A DNA stretch of 64,000 nt from MED-G78 sp964275345 (GCA_964275345.1 CAXYBK010000003.1:434001-498000), one strand, 5' to 3'. Counted from the first letter of the stretch, positions 17,796-28,098 are shown. Numbers and translations are program-made. Notes: a model not told the origin generated them from the sequence alone.

Positions 17796-17796
17796 G
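17767..17796 (+). promoter_or_regulatory. possible promoter for rplJL-rpoBC
   Basis: TTAAGA and TATAAG are separated by 18 bp at the very end of rplA, with an expected start near 17803, just where the L10 leader structure begins. E. coli has a promoter in the matching place. The -10 is 5 of 6; the -35 is weak. Confidence 0.4.
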
Positions 17797-17802
17797 TTTT
17801 AG

Positions 17803-17953
17803 GGTCTCGAAAGAGATTCTAGATTGTTGCGATTTTCGCAGCCGTCAAAGACCGTAGGTGTCGAAAGACTTAATTTCCTACGTAGGTGGTGTTCAGATTG
17901 CGAATTGGCAGTTTGTCGCCGAAACGCCGAAAGGCAAATATAGGAGAATTGCT
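17803..17953 (+). ncRNA. L10 leader (autoregulatory rplJ mRNA leader)
   Basis: A 150-nt untranslated leader before rplJ. It contains a TCTC-GAAA-GAGA hairpin (17805-17816), a TGCGA/TCGCA hairpin (17828-17840), and the conserved core ACCGTAGGTG ... CCTACGTAGGTGG (17851-17888) with an inner GTC-GAAA-GAC hairpin. This core matches my memory of the E. coli L10 leader. There, the L10-(L7/L12) complex binds this RNA and represses rplJL translation. An open frame in phase with rplJ runs through part of it, but its encoded residues do not resemble L10. Confidence 0.85.
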
Positions 17954-18484
17954 GTGGCATTAGCTAAAAGTGAAAAAGAAAGGATTGTAAGTGAAGTGAA
18001 GGAAGTAGCTTCTTCTGCATCATCCTTGGTGATTTCAGACGCACGTGGTTTAAAAGTACCAGAACTATCTGAAGTTAGACAAAAAGCAACTGAAGCCGGA
18101 GTGCACATTCAGGTTATCAAGAACTCACTTGCTAAATTAGCATTTGAAGGAACTGATTTTGGATGTTCCGATGAAGTTTTAACAGGGCCTTCCTTGTTTG
18201 CTTTTTCATTTGATGAGCCAGGCGCAGCAGCTAAATTACTCAAAACTTACGCTAAAAACTTTGAAGCATTAGAAATCAAAGCTTTAGTAGTAGAGGGTCA
18301 ATTACTTGATGGAGCTCAGATAGATATCTTAGCAACACTGCCATCAAGAGATGAGGCATTGGGTCTTATAGCTTCTGTTCTACAAGCACCTGTTAGCAAA
18401 TTTGCTACTTTATTAAATGAAGTGCCAAGTAAGTTAGCAAGAGTTTTATCAGCAGTTCATGACAATAAACAGGCATCTGCCTAA
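17954..18484 (+). CDS. rplJ: 50S ribosomal protein L10
   Basis: Anchors the L7/L12 dimers to the stalk base. I set the start at GTG 17954, because AGGAG lies 7 nt upstream and the protein then begins MALAKSEKERIVSEV, aligning with the E. coli N-terminus MALNLEQKKAIV. An in-phase ATG at 17858 would add 32 residues that merely translate the leader RNA. The product is 176 aa (165 in E. coli). The core VISDARGLKVPELSEVRQ and the C-terminal L7/L12-binding helix are recognisable. rplL follows after 15 nt. Confidence 0.95.
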   Translation: MALAKSEKERIVSEVKEVASSASSLVISDARGLKVPELSEVRQKATEAGVHIQVIKNSLAKLAFEGTDFGCSDEVLTGPSLFAFSFDEPGAAAKLLKTYAKNFEALEIKALVVEGQLLDGAQIDILATLPSRDEALGLIASVLQAPVSKFATLLNEVPSKLARVLSAVHDNKQASA

Positions 18485-18499
18485 AAAAGGAGAATTAGA

Positions 18500-18880
18500 A
18501 TGGCAACAAGTAAAGATGATATTTTAAAAGCGATAGAAGAGATGTCCGTAATGGACCTCGTTGATCTGATATCAGCAATTGAAGAAAAATTTGGAGTAAC
18601 TGCAGCAGCAGCAGTTGCAGCTGCACCTGCAGCAGCAGCGGATGCTGGCGGTGAAGCAGCAGAAGAGAAAGACGCTTTTGACGTTGTTCTTAATGCAGCT
18701 GGTGATCAGAAAGTCCAAGTTATTAAAGCAGTAAGAGCTATTACTGGATTAGGCTTAAAAGAAGCTAAAGATCTAGTTGATGGAGCTCCTAATACTCTTA
18801 AAGAGGGTATTAAAAAAGAAGAAGCTGAAGAGATGTTAAAGCAGCTAACTGAAGCAGGGGCATCAGCAGAACTTAAATAA
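18500..18880 (+). CDS. rplL: 50S ribosomal protein L7/L12
   Basis: Stalk protein that recruits translation GTPases. The 126-aa acidic protein has an N-terminal dimerisation domain (about 1-32, ending AIEEKFGVTAA), an Ala-rich hinge (about 34-55), and a globular C-terminal domain with VKVIRAVTGLGLKEAK-type sequence (here IKAVRAITGLGLKEAK). AAGGAGA precedes the ATG. Only 35 nt separate it from rpoB, and I see no attenuator-like hairpin there, unlike E. coli. Confidence 0.98.
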   Translation: MATSKDDILKAIEEMSVMDLVDLISAIEEKFGVTAAAAVAAAPAAAADAGGEAAEEKDAFDVVLNAAGDQKVQVIKAVRAITGLGLKEAKDLVDGAPNTLKEGIKKEEAEEMLKQLTEAGASAELK

Positions 18881-18915
18881 CTTAGAAAATTAATTACATA
18901 CATAAGGGCTCGTTT

Positions 18916-21900
18916 ATGACATACAGTTATACCGAAAAAAAGAGAATAAGAAAGAATTTTGGAACTTTTAAAAAGGTTATGGATCTTCCTAACCTTATTG
19001 AAACCCAACTGGATTCTTATTCAGAATTTCTTCAATCAGAAGTCAGTCTTGAGGCCAGGAAAAGGCAAGGACTCGAAGAGGTTTTTCAATCTTTATTTCC
19101 TATAACGAGTGTTTCAGGTAACGCTGCCCTTGAATATGTATCTTATGAATTAGGTAAAAATGTATATGATGTTCAGGAATGTCTTGTGCAAGGATTATCA
19201 TATTCAGCACCACTTAGAATCAAGGTTAAATTAGTTCTTTATGACAGAGAAACAAATTTTAAAGAAGTAAAAGATATTAAAGAAGGTGAAGTCTTTATGG
19301 GGGAAGTTCCTCTCATGACAGATGATGGATCTTTTGTTATTAACGGAACTGAGAGAGTTGTAGTTGCTCAGTTGCATCGTTCGCCTGGTGTGTTTTTTGA
19401 TCATGATAAAGGTAAGACTCATTCATCTGGAAAAGTTTTATATTCTGCAAGAATTATTCCTTACAGAGGATCATGGTTAGATTTTGAGTTTGATCCTAAA
19501 GATATTTTATTTTGTAGAATTGACAGAAGAAGAAAGATTCCAGCAACCATTATGCTTAGAGCATTAGACATGGGTACTGAAGAAATTCTTTCAAATTTTT
19601 ATGATAACGATGCTTATACTTTAGACAAAAATTCGGTTGTCCTAAAAATAATTCCTGAAAGACTTCGCGGTGAGACTCTCGCAGTTGATATCAAAGTTAA
19701 AAGTAAAGTTTTCGTTGAAGCTGGAAAAAGAATTACAGCAAGACATGTCAGAGAGATGGCGAAATCAAATATTAGTGAGTTAACACTTCCAGAAGATTAT
19801 CTTCTAAATAAAGTAACTGCAAAAGATATATTTAATCAAGAAACAGGAGAAGTCTTAGTTTCTGCTAATACTTTAATTGACATTACTGTCCTTGAGCTTT
19901 TAAAAGAAAACAACGTTAAAGATTTCGAGTGTCTTTACATCAATGAACTTGATAAAGGACCATATATTTCTGACACATTAAGAACAGATCCAACCTCAAA
20001 TAGATTAGAGGCTTTGGTTGAAATATACAGAATGATGAGACCTGGTGAGCCACCAACCAAGGATTCAGCAGATACGTTGTTTAACAATCTTTTCTTTAAT
20101 TCTGAAAGATATGACCTTTCAGAAGTTGGAAGAATGAAATTTAATAGAAGACTAAAAATTGAAGAAGAAAAAGAAACTCCAAATATTTTAGATAAAGCCG
20201 ACATCATAGAAGTAATGAAGGGGATTGTTGATATCAGAGATGGACATGACATTGTTGATGACATTGATCATCTTGGTAACAGAAGAGTTAGATCAGTTGG
20301 AGAAATGACTGCTAATCAATTTAGAGTTGGTTTAATAAGGGTAGAAAGAGCGGTTAGAGAAAGACTAAGTATGGCTGAAGCTGATGAGCTTGGACCACAA
20401 GATCTAATTAATGCTAAACCAGTAACAGCAGCTATTAAAGAGTTCTTTGGATCAAGTCAGCTGTCTCAGTTTATGGATCAAAATAATCCTTTATCTGAAA
20501 TAACACATAAAAGAAGAGTTTCTGCTTTGGGGCCTGGAGGTCTTACAAGAGAAAGAGCAGGTTTTGAAGTAAGAGATGTACATCCAACTCATTATGGAAG
20601 AGTGTGTCCTATCGAAACTCCTGAGGGACCAAATATTGGTCTGATTAATTCTTTTGCTTCTTATGCAAGAACAAATGAGTATGGTTTTATTGAAACTCCA
20701 TACAGAAAAGTAGTTAATGGAAAAGTAACAGATGAGATTGAATATTTATCTGCTATTGATGAAAGCGAGCATGTTATTGCTCAGGCAAATGTTGTTTTAG
20801 ATAAAAATAATAAATTTGTTGATGATTTAGTTGCTGTTAGACATGCAAGTGAATTTGAGCTTATGTCACCTGATAGAGTCGATTTAATGGATGTATCTCC
20901 GCAACAGGTTGTTTCTGTTGCTGCATCATTAATACCATTTTTAGAGCATGATGATGCTAACAGAGCCTTAATGGGATCTAATATGCAACGACAGGCTGTG
21001 CCATGCCTTAGACCTGAAAAACCACTAGTTGGAACTGGTTTAGAGTCAGTTGTAGCGAGAGACTCAGGAGTTTGTATAGTCTCGAAAACAAACGGTATTG
21101 TTGAAAATGTTGATGCTGCTAGAATTGTTGTTAGAGTTACTGATACAAAACATAGCAACTCAGCTGTAGATGTTTATAACCTTATAAAATATACAAGATC
21201 AAATCAAAATACTTGTATTAATCAAAGACCAATAGTAAAAGTTGGAGATAAAGTAAAAGCAGGTGATGTTTTAGCTGATGGACCATCTATAGACAATGGA
21301 GAATTAGCTTTAGGTCAAAATATTAGAATCGCATTTATGCCATGGAATGGATACAATTTTGAGGATTCAATTCTAATTTCAGAAAAAGTTGCTCGTGAAG
21401 ATAGATTTACTTCAATTCACATTCAAGAACTAACTTGTATTGCCCGTGATACTAAACTTGGTTCAGAAGAAATCACAGCTGATATTCCAAATGTTGGAGA
21501 AGGATCGCTAGGTAAATTAGATGATTGTGGAATTGTTTATGTTGGAGCTGAGGTTGAACCAGGAGATATTCTTGTTGGTAAAATTACTCCAAAAGGCGAA
21601 ACACAATTATCTCCAGAGGAAAAACTGTTAAGAGCTATTTTTGGTGAAAAAGCTTCCGATGTTAAAGATACATCGCAAAGAGCTCCGTCGAGTACTAAGG
21701 GTACCGTTATTGGGGTTGAAGTTTTTACTAGAGATGGTGTTGAAAAAGATGAACGAACTCAAGCAATTGAAGAAGATCATTTAGCTCAATCAAAGAAAGA
21801 TGCTGATGATGAAACTAGAATTGTAGAAGAAGCAACAAAGTTAAGAGTGGCTGAAATTCTTAAAGGCAACAAAGTTGTCAAAGCTGCTGGAATGAAAAAA

Positions 21901-22986
21901 GGCGCTTCTATAACACTTGATGATTTAACTGAACTCTCATTAGATGAATTACTTGCTATTAGAACTGACTCAGATTCAGTCAACACAAGGATTGAAGAAA
22001 CTGAAAAAAATCTAAAGCAATACTTAAAAGATATCAAAACAAGGTTCGAAGAGAAAAGAGAAAAAATTATTAGAGGACATGACTTAGCGCCTGGAGTGAT
22101 TAAAATAGTTAAAGTTTATTTAGCTATTAAGAGAAGGATTCAGCCTGGTGACAAAATGGCTGGAAGACATGGTAACAAAGGTGTTATTTCAGAAATTATG
22201 CCGGTAGAGGACATGCCACATGATGAATTTGGCGTCCCTGTTGATATTGTTCTAAATCCTCTTGGAGTTCCTTCAAGAATGAATGTAGGACAGATTCTTG
22301 AAACTCATATGGGTATGGCTGCGAAGGGTATTGGAGAAAAAATTGATTCAATGCTTAAAGAAAATGCTAAACCTGCTGAGCTAAAGGATTACTTAGATAA
22401 ACTTTATAATAAAAATGCCGCTAATAAAGAGGATATAGAATCATTTAATAATTCTGAAATTTCTGAATTAGCTTCAAATCTTACTTCAGGACTTCCTATA
22501 GCAACACCAGTATTTGATGGCGCTAAAGAAAGTGAAGTGAAAGACTTACTAAAACTTGCAGGTCTACCAGAGTCCGGACAATTCACTCTTTATGATGGAA
22601 GGACTGGAACTAAATTTGAAAGACCTGTTACGGTTGGCTACATGTATATCATTAAACTTAATCACTTGGTTGATGACAAGATGCATGCAAGATCTACCGG
22701 ATCATACAGTCTAGTAACTCAGCAACCACTTGGTGGTAAAGCTCAGTTTGGTGGCCAAAGATTTGGTGAAATGGAGGTATGGGCCCTTGAAGCTTATGGA
22801 GCAGCATACACGCTTCAAGAAATGCTAACTGTTAAATCAGATGATGTGGCTGGAAGAACAAAAATGTATAAGAACATTGTTGATGGATCCTATCAAATGG
22901 ATGCAAATATCCCTGAGTCATTTAATGTCCTTAGTAAGGAAATTAAGTCACTTGGTATTAACATTGAATTAGATTCAGACAACTAG
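18916..22986 (+). CDS. rpoB: RNA polymerase beta subunit
   Basis: Forms one pincer and part of the active site of core RNA polymerase. It has 1356 aa (1342 in E. coli). The rifampicin-pocket segment is canonical (GSSQLSQFMDQNNPLSEITH, then KRRVSALGPGG), so no resistance substitution is evident by eye. The conserved MNVGQILETH and GGKAQFGGQRFGEMEVWALE blocks near the C-terminus are present. It lies 35 nt after rplL and 9 nt before rpoC, making one rplJL-rpoBC transcript. Confidence 0.99.
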   Translation: MTYSYTEKKRIRKNFGTFKKVMDLPNLIETQLDSYSEFLQSEVSLEARKRQGLEEVFQSLFPITSVSGNAALEYVSYELGKNVYDVQECLVQGLSYSAPLRIKVKLVLYDRETNFKEVKDIKEGEVFMGEVPLMTDDGSFVINGTERVVVAQLHRSPGVFFDHDKGKTHSSGKVLYSARIIPYRGSWLDFEFDPKDILFCRIDRRRKIPATIMLRALDMGTEEILSNFYDNDAYTLDKNSVVLKIIPERLRGETLAVDIKVKSKVFVEAGKRITARHVREMAKSNISELTLPEDYLLNKVTAKDIFNQETGEVLVSANTLIDITVLELLKENNVKDFECLYINELDKGPYISDTLRTDPTSNRLEALVEIYRMMRPGEPPTKDSADTLFNNLFFNSERYDLSEVGRMKFNRRLKIEEEKETPNILDKADIIEVMKGIVDIRDGHDIVDDIDHLGNRRVRSVGEMTANQFRVGLIRVERAVRERLSMAEADELGPQDLINAKPVTAAIKEFFGSSQLSQFMDQNNPLSEITHKRRVSALGPGGLTRERAGFEVRDVHPTHYGRVCPIETPEGPNIGLINSFASYARTNEYGFIETPYRKVVNGKVTDEIEYLSAIDESEHVIAQANVVLDKNNKFVDDLVAVRHASEFELMSPDRVDLMDVSPQQVVSVAASLIPFLEHDDANRALMGSNMQRQAVPCLRPEKPLVGTGLESVVARDSGVCIVSKTNGIVENVDAARIVVRVTDTKHSNSAVDVYNLIKYTRSNQNTCINQRPIVKVGDKVKAGDVLADGPSIDNGELALGQNIRIAFMPWNGYNFEDSILISEKVAREDRFTSIHIQELTCIARDTKLGSEEITADIPNVGEGSLGKLDDCGIVYVGAEVEPGDILVGKITPKGETQLSPEEKLLRAIFGEKASDVKDTSQRAPSSTKGTVIGVEVFTRDGVEKDERTQAIEEDHLAQSKKDADDETRIVEEATKLRVAEILKGNKVVKAAGMKKGASITLDDLTELSLDELLAIRTDSDSVNTRIEETEKNLKQYLKDIKTRFEEKREKIIRGHDLAPGVIKIVKVYLAIKRRIQPGDKMAGRHGNKGVISEIMPVEDMPHDEFGVPVDIVLNPLGVPSRMNVGQILETHMGMAAKGIGEKIDSMLKENAKPAELKDYLDKLYNKNAANKEDIESFNNSEISELASNLTSGLPIATPVFDGAKESEVKDLLKLAGLPESGQFTLYDGRTGTKFERPVTVGYMYIIKLNHLVDDKMHARSTGSYSLVTQQPLGGKAQFGGQRFGEMEVWALEAYGAAYTLQEMLTVKSDDVAGRTKMYKNIVDGSYQMDANIPESFNVLSKEIKSLGINIELDSDN

Positions 22987-22995
22987 GAGATAAAA

Positions 22996-25900
22996 TTGAG
23001 AGACTTACTAAATTTACTAAAATCAGGTCAAGACGATTTTTCTACAATATCTGCAGGATTGGCGTCACCTCAAATGATCAAATCATGGTCTTTTGGAGAG
23101 GTTAAAAAGCCTGAGACTATAAACTACAGAACTTTTAAACCAGAAAGAGATGGTCTTTTCTGTTCTAAAATTTTTGGACCTATAAAAGACTACGAATGCA
23201 TCTGTGGTAAATACAAGCGTATGAAGCATAGAGGCGTAGTTTGTGAAAAGTGTGGAGTTGAAGTTACTCTAGCTAAAGTAAGAAGAGAAAGAATGGGTCA
23301 TATTGATCTTGCTGCACCTGTAGCTCATATATGGTTCTTAAAATCTCTTCCATCTAGAATCGGATTACTTCTTGATATTACACTTCGTGAAATTGAGAGA
23401 GTCTTATACTTTGAAAGTTATATTGTTACTGATCCTGGACTAACAGATTTAGAAAAAGGCCAGATTCTAACTGAAGAAGAGTTTGTAGAAGCTTTTGATG
23501 AGTATGGAGATGATTTTAGTGCTGATATGGGCGCCGAATCAATTCAAGGATTACTTCAAGATTTAGATATTGAAGATGAAATAAGAATTATAAGAGAAGA
23601 AATCCCTCAAACTAATTCAGAAACTAAACTCAAAAAACTTTCAAAAAGATTGAAGCTTTTAGAGGCATTTAATAATTCAGGCAATAAGCCTGAATGGATG
23701 GTAATGACAGTCTTACCAGTTCTACCGCCAGATCTTAGACCATTAGTACCGCTTGAGGGTGGACGTTTTGCAACATCTGATCTTAATGATTTATACAGAA
23801 GGGTAATCAATAGAAATAATAGGTTAAAAAGACTTCTTGAACTCAGCGCACCTGACATTATTGTAAGAAATGAAAAAAGAATGCTTCAAGAATCAGTTGA
23901 TGCTTTATTAGATAATGGAAGAAGAGGAAGAGTTATTACAGGAACTAACAAACGACCTCTTAAGTCTTTAGCCGATATGATTAAAGGTAAAGGTGGAAGA
24001 TTTAGACAAAATTTATTAGGTAAAAGGGTAGATTATTCTGGAAGATCTGTAATTGTATCCGGACCAAATTTAAAACTTCATCAGTGTGGATTACCAAAAA
24101 AAATGGCTCTGGAATTATTCAAGCCATTTGTCTATGGAAAGCTTGAGCAAAGAGAGCTTGCCACAACTATTAAATCAGCAAAAAAATTGGTTGAAAGAGA
24201 AACTCCTGAAGTATGGGAAGTCTTAGAAGATGTTATTAGAGAACATCCAGTTATGCTAAATAGAGCACCAACTCTGCACAGGTTAGGCCTTCAGGCTTTT
24301 GAACCTAAGCTAATTGAGGGTAAAGCGATTCAACTTCATCCATTGGTTTGTGTGGCTTTTAATGCTGACTTTGATGGTGACCAAATGGCAGTTCATGTAC
24401 CTTTAACACTTGAAGCTCAACTTGAAGCTAGAGCCTTAATGATGTCAACCAACAATATTCTCTCTCCTGCGGATGGAGCACCTATTATTAATCCAACTCA
24501 GGATATGGTTCTTGGTCTTTACTACATGACAAGAGAAAAAGTAAATTCTAAAGGTGAAGGAAGAATATTTAGTAATCCTGATGAGGTTTTAAGAGCTTTT
24601 GAAGCAGAAACTATCTCGCTTCATGCAAATATAAAATGCAGAATAGCAAATGCTGAAAAAGGCACATATATAGAAGAAACAACTGTTGGTAGAGTTCTTG
24701 CTTGGAGAATAACACCTGTTGAAGTTGGGTTCGACAATATAAATAAAACTTTAAATAAGAAATCTATTTCAAAACTAATTGATATTTCATACAGAAAAGC
24801 TGGATTAAAGAAAACAGTAATATTTGCAGATCAGTTAATGTATTTAGGTTTTGATTTCTCTACTAGATCTGGTTCATCAATTGGAGTTAACGACTTTGTT
24901 ATTCCTGAAGCAAAAGCTTCAATAGTTGATGCATCTGAAAAAGAAGTAAAAGCTATTGAAAGACAATTTGAATCTGGCTTAGTTACTAAAGGCGAAAGAT
25001 ACAATAAAGTTATTGATATATGGTCTCGAGCAAATGAACAAGTTGCAAAGGCTATGATGGAAAAAATTAGTTCTGAAACTGTTAAAGATGCAGATGGAAA
25101 TGATGTTCAACAATCATCATTTAATTCTGTGTATATTTACGCCGATTCTGGTGCAAGGGGATCTCCTGCTCAGATTAGACAATTATCTGGAATGCGAGGG
25201 TTGATGTCTAAGCCTGATGGGTCGATTATTGAAACGCCTATTACAGCTAACTTTAGAGAAGGTTTATCTGTTTTACAGTACTTTATTTCTACCCATGGAG
25301 CCAGGAAAGGTCTTGCAGATACAGCTTTAAAAACAGCTAACTCTGGTTATTTAACCAGAAGACTTGTTGATGTATCTCAAGATTGTGTAGTTGTAATTAA
25401 TGACTGTGAGACAAAAGATTCCATCACAGTTACATCTATTATTGATGGTGGAGAAATTATCCAAGCTCTTACAGATAGAATTTTAGGAAGAGTTATAGCA
25501 GAACCTATACTGGACGCTGATGGCAAAGAGCTATTTGCAACAGGAACAATGCTTGATGAAGATGCGCTCAAAAAAATAGAGCCATTAAATCTTGCATCTT
25601 TAAAAGTTCGCTCACCTATGACTTGTGAAGCTCCTCATGGAGTATGTTCAACTTGTTATGGTAGAGATCTTGCTAGAGGACATTTAGTCCATAGAGGAGA
25701 GGCAGTTGGCGTTGTAGCCGCTCAATCAATTGGTGAGCCAGGCACACAGCTAACAATGAGAACTTTCCATATTGGTGGCGCTGCTTCAAGTTCTTCGGAA
25801 GACAACGCAATCTTTAATAAGAGTGCCGGTCAGGTAAGTTTTTCTGAGGAAATGAAAACTGTTACTAATAAAGATAAGCTTCAAGTTGTAGTATCAAGAA

Positions 25901-27177
25901 ATACGATGTGTACTATTACAGATGTTCAAGGAAAATTAGTTGAACAATATAAAGTTCCTTATGGAGCAACTCTGGAAGTGGATAATGCAGCTGATCTTGA
26001 AGATGGTATTAAAATTGCTTCTTGGGACCCTTATACAAGACCTATTGTTTCTGAGGTATCTGGTAAAGTAAAATTAAATGATATTGTTGATGGTATATCT
26101 GTTCGAACTCAGACTGATGAATTAACTGGTTTAAGTAGTATTGAAGTTATGGATGTATCTGAGAGACCTTCAGCTGGTAAGGAATTAGTTCCTTCTATAT
26201 CACTAGTTGATTCAAAAGGTAACGCTGTGCTTGTTGGTGATCATAAAGCACCAGCAACATATACATTGCCTGCAAATGCCCTAGTTAACTTGGCACCAAA
26301 TCAAAAATTAACGGCTGGGGAAGTTCTTGCTCGTATACCTCTTGTTGCATCTAAAACAAAAGATATTACAGGTGGACTTCCAAGAGTAGCTGACCTTTTT
26401 GAAGCAAGAAAACCTAAAGATGCTGCAGTTCTATCTGAAGCAACTGGAATTATCTCATTTGGAAAAGAAACTAAAGGAAAAGTAAGATTAGTTATAACTC
26501 CAGATGGAGCTACAAAGAAAATTCAGAATACTGAGATGTTAATTCCAAAACATAGAACACTTTCAGTTTTTGAAGGTGAAAGAATTACTAAGGGTGATAT
26601 TATTTCAGATGGACCTTACAGTCCCCATGATATTCTTAGATTAAAAGGCGTTCCTGAGTTGACTAACTTTATCGTTAATGAGATCCAAGATGTTTATAGA
26701 CTTCAAGGTGTTTCGATTAATGATAAACACATTGAAACAATTCTTCGTCAGATGCTAAGAAAAGCTTTAATCGTAGATGGAAATGACACTAAATTTATTC
26801 AAGGTGATCAGGTTGGCTATACTGAAATGAAAGAAGAGAATAAAAAAGTAGCTAATGCTGGTAATACGCCTGCAGAGTATGAAAGAGTTTTACTAGGTAT
26901 TACTAAAGCTTCTCTTGCTACAGATTCATTTATTTCAGCTGCCTCTTTCCAAGAAACAACGAGAGTCTTAACTGAAGCTGCCGTGACTGGTAAAAAAGAT
27001 CATTTGCGTGGATTAAAAGAAAATGTTGTTGTTGGAAGGCTAGTTCCTGCTGGAACTGGAATGGAATTCCATGACAGACTTAAAAATAAAACACAACTAG
27101 ATCTTGAGGAATCAACTCTTTCAGCTGACGATATTGAAGCAGCTCTAAGACAAGAGCTTCAAGAAAGTGAGGAATAG
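22996..27177 (+). CDS. rpoC: RNA polymerase beta' subunit
   Basis: Carries the catalytic Mg-binding motif NADFDGD (456-462). The zinc-binding cysteines are present: C68, C70, C83 and C86 at the N-terminus, and C797, C877, C884 and C887 in the second site. It has 1393 aa (1407 in E. coli). The start is TTG at 22996, supported by AGGAG 6-10 nt upstream and by N-terminal alignment (MRDLLNLLKSG). The stop is followed 2 nt later by a promoter for the str genes, with no terminator between. Confidence 0.98.
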   Translation: MRDLLNLLKSGQDDFSTISAGLASPQMIKSWSFGEVKKPETINYRTFKPERDGLFCSKIFGPIKDYECICGKYKRMKHRGVVCEKCGVEVTLAKVRRERMGHIDLAAPVAHIWFLKSLPSRIGLLLDITLREIERVLYFESYIVTDPGLTDLEKGQILTEEEFVEAFDEYGDDFSADMGAESIQGLLQDLDIEDEIRIIREEIPQTNSETKLKKLSKRLKLLEAFNNSGNKPEWMVMTVLPVLPPDLRPLVPLEGGRFATSDLNDLYRRVINRNNRLKRLLELSAPDIIVRNEKRMLQESVDALLDNGRRGRVITGTNKRPLKSLADMIKGKGGRFRQNLLGKRVDYSGRSVIVSGPNLKLHQCGLPKKMALELFKPFVYGKLEQRELATTIKSAKKLVERETPEVWEVLEDVIREHPVMLNRAPTLHRLGLQAFEPKLIEGKAIQLHPLVCVAFNADFDGDQMAVHVPLTLEAQLEARALMMSTNNILSPADGAPIINPTQDMVLGLYYMTREKVNSKGEGRIFSNPDEVLRAFEAETISLHANIKCRIANAEKGTYIEETTVGRVLAWRITPVEVGFDNINKTLNKKSISKLIDISYRKAGLKKTVIFADQLMYLGFDFSTRSGSSIGVNDFVIPEAKASIVDASEKEVKAIERQFESGLVTKGERYNKVIDIWSRANEQVAKAMMEKISSETVKDADGNDVQQSSFNSVYIYADSGARGSPAQIRQLSGMRGLMSKPDGSIIETPITANFREGLSVLQYFISTHGARKGLADTALKTANSGYLTRRLVDVSQDCVVVINDCETKDSITVTSIIDGGEIIQALTDRILGRVIAEPILDADGKELFATGTMLDEDALKKIEPLNLASLKVRSPMTCEAPHGVCSTCYGRDLARGHLVHRGEAVGVVAAQSIGEPGTQLTMRTFHIGGAASSSSEDNAIFNKSAGQVSFSEEMKTVTNKDKLQVVVSRNTMCTITDVQGKLVEQYKVPYGATLEVDNAADLEDGIKIASWDPYTRPIVSEVSGKVKLNDIVDGISVRTQTDELTGLSSIEVMDVSERPSAGKELVPSISLVDSKGNAVLVGDHKAPATYTLPANALVNLAPNQKLTAGEVLARIPLVASKTKDITGGLPRVADLFEARKPKDAAVLSEATGIISFGKETKGKVRLVITPDGATKKIQNTEMLIPKHRTLSVFEGERITKGDIISDGPYSPHDILRLKGVPELTNFIVNEIQDVYRLQGVSINDKHIETILRQMLRKALIVDGNDTKFIQGDQVGYTEMKEENKKVANAGNTPAEYERVLLGITKASLATDSFISAASFQETTRVLTEAAVTGKKDHLRGLKENVVVGRLVPAGTGMEFHDRLKNKTQLDLEESTLSADDIEAALRQELQESEE

Positions 27178-27179
27178 TG

Positions 27180-27208
27180 TTGACCGCAACCATTCAGCTC
27201 TATAAAAT
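27180..27208 (+). promoter_or_regulatory. sigma-70 promoter for rpsL-rpsG-fusA
   Basis: TTGACC and TAAAAT are separated by 17 bp in the 55-bp rpoC-rpsL gap, with CGCGCT right after the -10. The GC-rich start region suggests growth-rate or stringent control. The leader to rpsL would be only about 18 nt. Confidence 0.7.
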
Positions 27209-27232
27209 CGCGCTCTAACTTAAATAATTATT

Positions 27233-27604
27233 ATGGCAACAGTAAATCAATTAGTAAAAAAATCTAGAAAACCTAAAATCAGGAAAACTGATGTACCTGC
27301 TCTTGAAGCATGTCCTCAAAGAAGAGGTGTTTGTACAAGGGTTTATACAACAACTCCTAAGAAACCTAACTCAGCTTTAAGAAAAGTATGCAGAGTAAGG
27401 CTAACTAGTGGGTATGAAGTAACTTCGTACATTGGTGGTGAAGGCCATAATCTTCAAGAACATTCACTTGTTCTTATAAGAGGTGGAAGAGTTAAAGATT
27501 TACCAGGTGTCAGATATCACACGGTTAGAGGAGCGTTAGATACTTCTGGCGTAGCAAATAGAAAGCAAAGGCGTTCAAAATACGGCGCCAAAAAAGGTAA
27601 ATAA
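27233..27604 (+). CDS. rpsL: 30S ribosomal protein S12
   Basis: Decoding-centre protein that controls accuracy. It has 123 aa (124 in E. coli). The loop TTTPKKPNSALRK retains the lysine whose substitution gives streptomycin resistance, and the second site (PGVRYHTVRGALD) is also of the sensitive type. The C-terminus RSKYGAKKGK is basic, as usual. rpsG follows after only 2 nt; E. coli has about 100 nt there, carrying the S7 repressor site. Confidence 0.98.
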   Translation: MATVNQLVKKSRKPKIRKTDVPALEACPQRRGVCTRVYTTTPKKPNSALRKVCRVRLTSGYEVTSYIGGEGHNLQEHSLVLIRGGRVKDLPGVRYHTVRGALDTSGVANRKQRRSKYGAKKGK

Positions 27605-27606
27605 CT

Positions 27607-28077
27607 ATGCCTAGAAGAAGAAGTCCCGAGAAACGAAAAATACTACCAGATCCTAAGTACAAAGATATTATCTTAGCTAAGTTCATGAACAATCTCATGA
27701 AAGATGGAAAAAAATCTATAGCAGAGAAAATTGTTTATGGTGCATTTGATAGAATTACCGAAACAACAAAAGAAGATCCCCTTGAGATTTTTATGAAAGC
27801 TTTGTATGAAGTTAGTCCAGTTGTTGAAGTAAAGTCTAGAAGGGTTGGTGGCGCAAACTATCAAGTACCAATTGAAGTTAGACCATCAAGAAGACAAGCT
27901 TTAGCTATGAGATGGATTGTTGAAGCAGCAAGAAAAAGAAGTGAAAAATCAATGCACTTAAGACTTGCTGGCGAATTGACTGATGCATCCCAAAAGAAAG
28001 GAAATGCCGTAAGAAAAAGAGAAGATGTCCATAAGCAAGCAGAAGCTAATAAAGCATTCTCTCACTTTAGATTTTAA
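27607..28077 (+). CDS. rpsG: 30S ribosomal protein S7
   Basis: Primary 16S rRNA-binding protein that nucleates the 30S head. It has 156 aa, starting MPRRRSPEKRKILPDPKY, with the conserved YQVPIEVRPSRRQALAMRW segment near the middle. The start follows the rpsL stop by 2 nt, so the E. coli-type S7 translational operator in the rpsL-rpsG spacer cannot be present. fusA begins 21 nt later. Confidence 0.98.
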   Translation: MPRRRSPEKRKILPDPKYKDIILAKFMNNLMKDGKKSIAEKIVYGAFDRITETTKEDPLEIFMKALYEVSPVVEVKSRRVGGANYQVPIEVRPSRRQALAMRWIVEAARKRSEKSMHLRLAGELTDASQKKGNAVRKREDVHKQAEANKAFSHFRF

Positions 28078-28098
28078 CCAAATAAACTACTACTAATT

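Noticed and set aside
17858..17953. A 32-residue N-terminal extension of L10
   Set aside because: The bases form the conserved L10 leader, the residues match no L10, and GTG 17954 has a proper ribosome site.
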